A stretch of 64,000 nucleotides of DNA from Massarina eburnea CBS 473.64 (Eukaryota > Ascomycota > Dothideomycetes > Pleosporales > Massarinaceae), in contig MU006786.1 of assembly GCA_010093635.1 (NCBI GenBank), forward strand, positions 1,261,916-1,325,915, given 5' to 3'. The translations under genes and the position numbers were made by a program. The notes beneath the pieces are model-generated. The model did not search any database. It saw only the letters and a list, made by a program, of their open reading frames with translations, and had not been told where the DNA came from. This document shows, one piece after another, positions 58,905 through 64,000 of the stretch. The first letter of the stretch is position 1, and each line of letters starts with the position of its first letter.

Positions 58905-60252
58905 ATGGTAAACATCCCCCACAGCATAGCCGCCATGCGCACTCACTGACGGTACAAAGAACTCGAAATCGCTGCGTCGCCTTGCCGCCGACCATGGCTC
59001 GCTGCAGACCGCCGGTCTCCCGCCAAACTACCTCTTCCCTCCCGCGGGCGCTTCCGATCCCTATTCGGACCTGACCTCCCTCGACATTCTGCTCGCTGGC
59101 CCTGTTGGCACACCATATGTGAACGGGGTATGGCGGCTTCACCTCGACATCCCGCCGACCTACCCTACTGCTCCCCCCACTGCCACATTCCGAACACCGC
59201 TATGGCACCCGAATATCGACGAGAAGTCCGGCGCCGTGTGCGTGGAAACGCTGAAGCGCGATTGGAGTTCCTCGCTCAAGCTTCGCGATGTACTTGTCAC
59301 CATATCGTGCTTGTTGATCCAGCCAAATCCAGCGAGTGCGCTGAATGAAGACGCAGGGAAGCTAGCGAGCGAGGACTGGGACAGTTTTTGTCGGCGGGCC
59401 ACACTCATGACAAAGATACATGCTGCTGTACCGGCGAGTATGGCGGTAGAGGTCAAGGAGGCGCAGAGTAGGGGCGAGGAGAAGCAGGAGAAGGGCGAGG
59501 CCTTGGAAGCGGAGGCTAAAGTCAACGGTAAAGGGAAGGCCAAGCTGGGGGCGAAGAGTACGCCGACGGCATCGAAACTCAAAGGTTCGAGTGCGGAGGA
59601 TGAGGAGAATCTGAAGAGTGTGAGGGTTACTGTTGGCGCGGAGAGCGATCCTGAGGACGATTGGATACCCGGGCCTATCGAGGCGCCGAAGACTGTGGCG
59701 AAAGGACGCGATAATGTCTTTGGGATTCGGGGTCTAGAGGACCAGTTGCAGCTGGACTCACCGGGGAGTATACGTTCAATGCGCGCAGAGATCTGCTACC
59801 AGGACGACGAAAGCGAGAACCCCGACGAATCGGACCCTTTCATCACTGTGTCTTCGAAGCGGACTACTGCTCATCAACAGCAACAGCCAGGCTTCGGTCT
59901 CCACGCCCCAGCTTCCACAGCCGGAGACTCGAACGACACCACAAATATCACGAATACCCCCGATCTCCTCAAGTTCTCCCACCAGAATCCCTTCTCCGCA
60001 ATCCAACTCAACAATCAGTCCCACCCCCTCATCAAAGAGTTCTCCTGGTCGTGGACCGAGTCCGAGACTCTACACGGTAGCGGCCTGGACAAAGACGCGC
60101 CGAGTCGAGAGATGGCGAGGAAAAGGATGGGGGAGAATGAGTTCGTAGAGAAGCAGAGGTGGGAGATGAAGAAGTTCAAGAGAGCGGGGTATGATCTCAA
60201 GAGGTACAATCGTGGCGACTTTGGTCCGAGAACGGGAATTGCTAGACTTTGA
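58905..60252 (+). CDS. UBE2S-like ubiquitin-conjugating enzyme with long tail
   Basis: Exon 1 is only the ATG (58905-58907); the intron 58908-58959 (GTAAAC, CACTGAC branch, AAAG) precedes exon 2 at 58960-60252. The product is 431 residues. Residues 2-155 are the E2 fold: SLRRLAADHGSL, ILLAGPVGTPYVNGVWRLHLDIP, HPNIDEKSGAVC and the block KRDWSSSLKLRDVLVTISCL with PNPASALNEDAGKL. This last block closely matches human UBE2S, and the catalytic cysteine falls at residue 95, the same number as in UBE2S, which supports the split start. The remaining ~275 residues are disordered and end in RTGIARL. UBE2S elongates K11 ubiquitin chains with the APC/C in animals; fungal function is less clear. Confidence 0.85.
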
Positions 60253-61028
60253 GGAGGCATGGACTGAAATGCATAGCAATGGTTGGAGCATTATAGGAGT
60301 TCTGGAGTACGGGTAGTACTTTCCCTACACCCCTACGAATGGTCTGTCGTTGGCATTTGGGAAGGCATTTGGGAAGGCATTGAGATACCTTTGGCTAGTG
60401 GTTTCAAAGAGAATCCCTGAGTGGGAAGATCAGCATGACATATGCCGTCATTGCAGCGGGAGCTAGTGAGGGCCGCAAGGTTAAGCATCGATAGATAATC
60501 GCAGAAGCATCGATATCCCCGCCGCCCCGACTCAGATGAATGCACGTGATGTACACTTCGCTGACGCGAGGTTGGCTAGCTGATCGCTGATTCTCGGCCC
60601 ACGCCTACTTGACGACCGGCAGCTTTTCGACGTCTCTACGCGTCTCTATGGTACCTCAATACGCGCGCGACACCCTTCCCAGCGCTTACATGCCCCACAA
60701 AGACGGCCGGAAATCGAGTGATTCTTTGACGCGTTTCGCGTGTTGCAGATTAATCTGCGCCACAAGAATGATTCGTGGCCGATCCTTTCGAACGTCTCGC
60801 TAATCTGTGCCTGAATTAGATTGCCAGACAAGGGGAACGGACAACAATGACGTCCGTGGGGAGAGGCTGTGCGTTCGCTGATAGATTTCTTAGATATGCG
60901 ACTGCAACTCCAACTTCGACTTTCTTTCCTGCACTTTCTGCGCTCAGCAACTTCGCGTGCATATGCCTCTACAAGATTTCTTCGTCAAAATTCCTTTAGC
61001 GCGTGATTGAGAGGGAAAAGAAGCCAGG
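60253..61028. other. Intergenic region with two ACGCGT boxes
   Basis: 776 bp between tandem genes. ACGCGT occurs at 60638-60643 and 60729-60734, 300-390 bp before the next ATG. Short frames only. Confidence 0.45.
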
Positions 61029-62050
61029 ATGGCGATTTTCGATATAGCGGGCAATTGCACCGTCGTGCCGGATACGGTGAAGACGGATGCTGGAGTAGCT
61101 GGTGCTGGTGTACGTTTTCTCTCCAACAAGCACGCCCCCAGATTCAACATGGAAAAATTACTGACAAATCGCCAAAGACCCTTCTCTCCTACATAATAAC
61201 CAACTGCATCTCTCTCCTCCTGTCCGCCATAATCGTCCTACTCGGACTCCGCAAATCCACATCCGCGCCCATATGCCGCAAACTGCTCATCGCCTTCAGC
61301 GACCAACAAATCATCACCGGCATCGGCATCCAATCCGTCGGCCTCGTGAAGATGTCAACAATGGTCTCATACCACTTCTTCATCATCTGGCTCCTTTCGC
61401 TTCTCTCCACGGCCACGAATCTGGCTACACTCCTCGCGCTCGTGAACGATTTCAAGAGGGACTGGGTACTCCGGTGGTTGAGACAGTTCTTCATGCTAGT
61501 GAATATGTTCCTAGGAGTTCTGAGCGGGATTTTCATCTTGCAGACGGTAATGAAGAATCTTGAGCCCCGGTTGCCGATTGCATGTGTGTGGACTGTGGAA
61601 AGCCGGGGCACACGATCGGATGCTGCGATATCCATCGCAGGAACCATCGCCGTTATCGCCCTCCAAGTCATCGTCTTCGTCGCTTCGACACTATACCTGC
61701 ATGCGCGGACGAACCCACGCTGGCTCAAATCCGTCCAAGTCGTCGGCCTCATCATGCTGCTCGCCATGGGCATCGGCGCGACCGCGCGCGTGGTCATGGT
61801 GAGCCAGGCTTTTGGCAAAGTTCCCGACGGCGTCAATCTCGTGGGGCCAAGCGAGAAGGATTGGAGTTATGGACAGTTGCTTCCGTTGCTGTTGCTTGTG
61901 CTGCCGTTGATAAATTTGGTGGAGGTGCTGAGGGGTGAGGTCAGGGTGCCGGAGAATAAGGTGGATCATCAGGATGGGATGGAGGAGTTGCTTGGAGGGC
62001 AGGGGAGTGGCGTGGAGTTGTTTCAGCCGAATCCGATTTGGGGGAAGTGA
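61029..62050 (+). CDS. Polytopic membrane protein, fungal, unknown function
   Basis: Exons 61029-61109 and 61178-62050 give 317 residues. The first 27 residues are hydrophilic; then six to seven hydrophobic helices follow (IITNCISLLLSAIIVLLGL; FFIIWLLSLLSTATNLATLLAL; FFMLVNMFLGVLSGIFIL; AISIAGTIAVIALQVIVFVA; VVGLIMLLAMGIGATA; LLPLLLLVLPLINLVEVL), with basic loops between. The C-terminal ~35 residues are hydrophilic and probably cytosolic. The layout recalls fungal seven-helix proteins but I see no rhodopsin lysine, CFEM domain or other diagnostic motif. Intron 1 (68 nt) contains a CTGAC branch site. Confidence 0.75.
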
Positions 62051-62450
62051 GGAGAATGGGGGAAGAATAGTTTATGTGATACCCTGGAGTGGAATGAAGA
62101 TTGTCATTACTTTACCCCATTCCACACTTTATCAGACCAATGTGTAATCTTTCTCCACGGCGAAAACAAAGTTACCGCAACATCTAGAGGCATTGCTTCA
62201 ATTTAACATCACGTGATAACGCGAAACCGCGTCTCGCTCTTGCCGTTCTCATGGTGTATCTCTTGGCAAACATACCCGTTTGTCTCTCTTATTTTCACCT
62301 CTTTCTTCACTTCTACGGCATTCTTGCCGTTTTCATGGTGTATCTCTTGGCAAAAATACCCGTTTGTCTCTCTTATTTTCACCTCTTTTTCTTCACTTCT
62401 ACGACACTCTCTTCTTTCCTACACAAGACCACCAACACACACTGTCAAAG
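62051..62450. other. Leader/promoter with tandem duplication
   Basis: 400 bp upstream of the RNase H-fold gene; its right part is the 84-bp tandem repeat, pyrimidine-rich, presumably transcribed as 5' leader. Confidence 0.5.
62238..62406 (+). repeat. 84/85-bp tandem direct duplication
   Basis: Copy 1 62238-62321 and copy 2 62322-62406 both run from TCTTGCCGTT through CATGGTGTATCTCTTGGCAAA to TTCACTTCTACG. They differ at only a few positions, so the duplication is fairly recent. CT-rich, immediately upstream of the start at 62451. Confidence 0.95.
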
Positions 62451-63745
62451 ATGGCTTCCACTTCAGGTGATTTGAGTAAACAGCCAAGCTTGATTGGCGA
62501 TTCGGCTACCAATGCAATTGACCTCACCAGCGACGACGAGGGAGAGTCAAAGCCACCCATGGTGGCATTACACAACGCCGCACCTCCATTCGCCTCTAGC
62601 ATTGAATCCCAAGACCAAGCACGCGCTCCGGTTAACACAGGCGGGCTAATCAACGGCAATGAGAGCATCTCGAGGTTGCCCGGTGCAGTACCGCAGAACA
62701 ATAGGCCTGCCATCGCTACCGCCATGCAGACCTTTCACCAGGCATATATGGGCAGTTTCATGCCTTCCTTGCCGTCACAGCCCACGCCGCAAGTAACACA
62801 CAATCACGTACTGGGCAGTCATCACTCGACACACCATTCTACCCCCTTCCACAATCACAGAAATACGCAGCCAGGGAAACCGTCTGGGTACGATGAATGG
62901 TTCAAAAAAGCATGCGATGATTCCCCTGCTGGTCGCATCAACCGGGCCAAACACTCTAGAAAGACCCAACCGGAGCCTGACATCCAGATTCTGGGCCTGT
63001 CACATCGCGAATTGTCGTTCTGGAAGAAGAAGTACTTCCACGAACTAGGGATCAACGAGGCTCTAGACCTTGCAATGATGCATTCTGCGAACTTTGACAG
63101 AAGAACAATTACAACGGTCGTATCGAACCGGTACTTTGATATGGTCGAGCTACCTTCCGACTCGTTCCCTGGAAATTGTGAGATACTGCAAGCTGGTCGT
63201 GCTGTTAAGAAAGCATATGAAGAAAACACTATCGCTAAACAGGACGTCACGCGTTTAGTTCTATGGACTGATGGTTCCGGTAACCAAGGGCTTGCAGTAG
63301 CATGGCGATGCAGTATGGACAATGGATGGGGACCTTGGCAAGCCGCTGGTTACCAAGCACAAGGCACGTCCCTCGACTCTAACAACATGGAGCACCTTGC
63401 GGTTATCAAGGCATTCGATCAGGCCTGTGATATCGTAAAAAAATCCTCACACGATATCACCACCGTAGCCATCTACACAGATGCACAGGCAGTGCTAATA
63501 AATATGACAATTCCAGGCCTTCCAAACCCTTTGACGAGACAGATTGCCAAACAAGCTTACCGCTTGCAGCAACTGGGGGTAACAAAAACCTCGCTCCACT
63601 GGTGTCCCGGACATTCCAAAGTAAGTATATCCATGCCGAATCAGTGTAATCGGCCAATGTCTGACATGTTCTTCAGGTTCCTGGAAACGAACTTGCTGAC
63701 AAGATCTCCCGCGCCTCTAATGAAGTCGTTCTTGAGCAGCAATGA
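62451..63745 (+). CDS. RNase H-fold protein with SUMO-interaction-like motif
   Basis: Exons 62451-63620 and 63677-63745 give 412 residues. ATG in strong context (CAAAGATGG). Residues ~20-30 read NAIDLTSDDEGES, the shape of a SUMO-interacting motif (hydrophobic core plus acidic tail). A disordered His/Pro/Asn-rich part follows, then a conserved helical block (LSHRELSFWKKKYFHELGI). From ~265 is an RNase H fold: WTDGSGNQG (Asp), NNMEHLAVIKAF (Glu), IYTDAQAVL (Asp) and, after the intron, HWCPGHSKVPGNELADKIS (His and final Asp). The WCPGH and GNELAD block is the form found in LINE retrotransposon RNase H domains, so a domesticated origin is plausible. The short second exon is needed for the last active-site Asp. 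Confidence 0.8.
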
Positions 63746-64000
63746 GGATTAATAGGTAGAAGCCTCCTAATAAAAAAAAGCATTTCTCTCACCTTCTTCT
63801 ACTAATGTACTGAAACCAGACTATTGCCTTGGTGATGTTTGTCGAACCTTTCGCTTCTTTTTACCGGATTTTGGACTCTTGGCGGCTGAAGAGGGAAGGG
63901 ATACGGATACGAAGGTCTTGATAGTGAGGAAACGAGGTGAAATATCGTGCGCTAGGGTGATTTGAGGCTGGAAATAGAAATATTGGTTTATGTTTATGTG
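63746..64000. other. 3' flank, no gene seen
   Basis: The final 255 bp hold a poly-A-like stretch near 63,770 and no recognisable coding sequence. Confidence 0.5.

Noticed and set aside
1..64000. Secondary-metabolite cluster or virus-like region
   Set aside because: The single BBE-type oxidase and SDR are not accompanied by PKS, NRPS, terpene or regulatory genes, and no viral genes were seen.

Overview
The window is nuclear DNA of a filamentous ascomycete (Pezizomycotina). The evidence is short introns of about 45-70 nt with GT..AG ends and CTRAC-type branch points, intron-rich single-copy eukaryotic genes, and AT-rich mutated islands between GC-balanced genes. Dothideomycetes, probably Pleosporales, is my inference from protein style; nothing in the window proves the order. 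All gene models were spliced by hand, and reading frames and lengths were checked across each junction.

Layout. 0.4-1.5 kb: Ser/Thr-rich single-pass surface protein (+). 2.1-3.3 kb: mitochondrial oxodicarboxylate carrier (-), divergent from the DNA2 nuclease-helicase (+, 3.6-8.9 kb); their short shared promoter carries two MluI cell-cycle boxes. 9-10.9 kb: AT-rich strip with an inverted-repeat element and a broken coding fragment. 11-14.8 kb: small membrane protein (-) and an aminoglycoside-phosphotransferase-fold kinase with an acidic Ser/Asp insert (-). 15.3 kb: orphan basic protein beside an 86-bp tandem duplication. 16-19.5 kb: 3-ketodihydrosphingosine reductase (-) and Sas10/Utp3 (+), divergent. 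20.5-25 kb: luciferase-domain protein (+), EMC5 (-), ammonium transporter (-). 26.7-38.1 kb: Ssk2-type MAPKKK (+), histidyl-tRNA synthetase with two starts (+), intact VARP-like Vrl1 (VPS9-ankyrin-PX-BAR, -). 38.9-40.8 kb: secreted berberine-bridge-type oxidase (-). 41-44.6 kb: gene-poor, AT-rich. 44.6-50.4 kb: two conserved fungal proteins of unknown function, divergent across 3.3 kb. 53.3-63.7 kb: RAD51, NUP120, a UBE2S-like E2, a polytopic membrane protein and a RNase H-fold protein, all (+).

Most genes are housekeeping: DNA replication and repair (DNA2, RAD51), nuclear pore, ribosome biogenesis, tRNA charging, sphingolipid synthesis, ER membrane insertion, endosomal trafficking, HOG signalling and nitrogen uptake. 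I see no secondary-metabolite cluster, CRISPR, plasmid or phage feature, and no single new multi-gene system. The least ordinary items are the RNase H-fold protein with a SUMO-interaction-like motif, the UBE2S-like E2 whose first coding exon is only the ATG, the micro-exons (11, 18 and 23 nt), the two-start HisRS, the intact Vrl1, and two short inverted-repeat elements.
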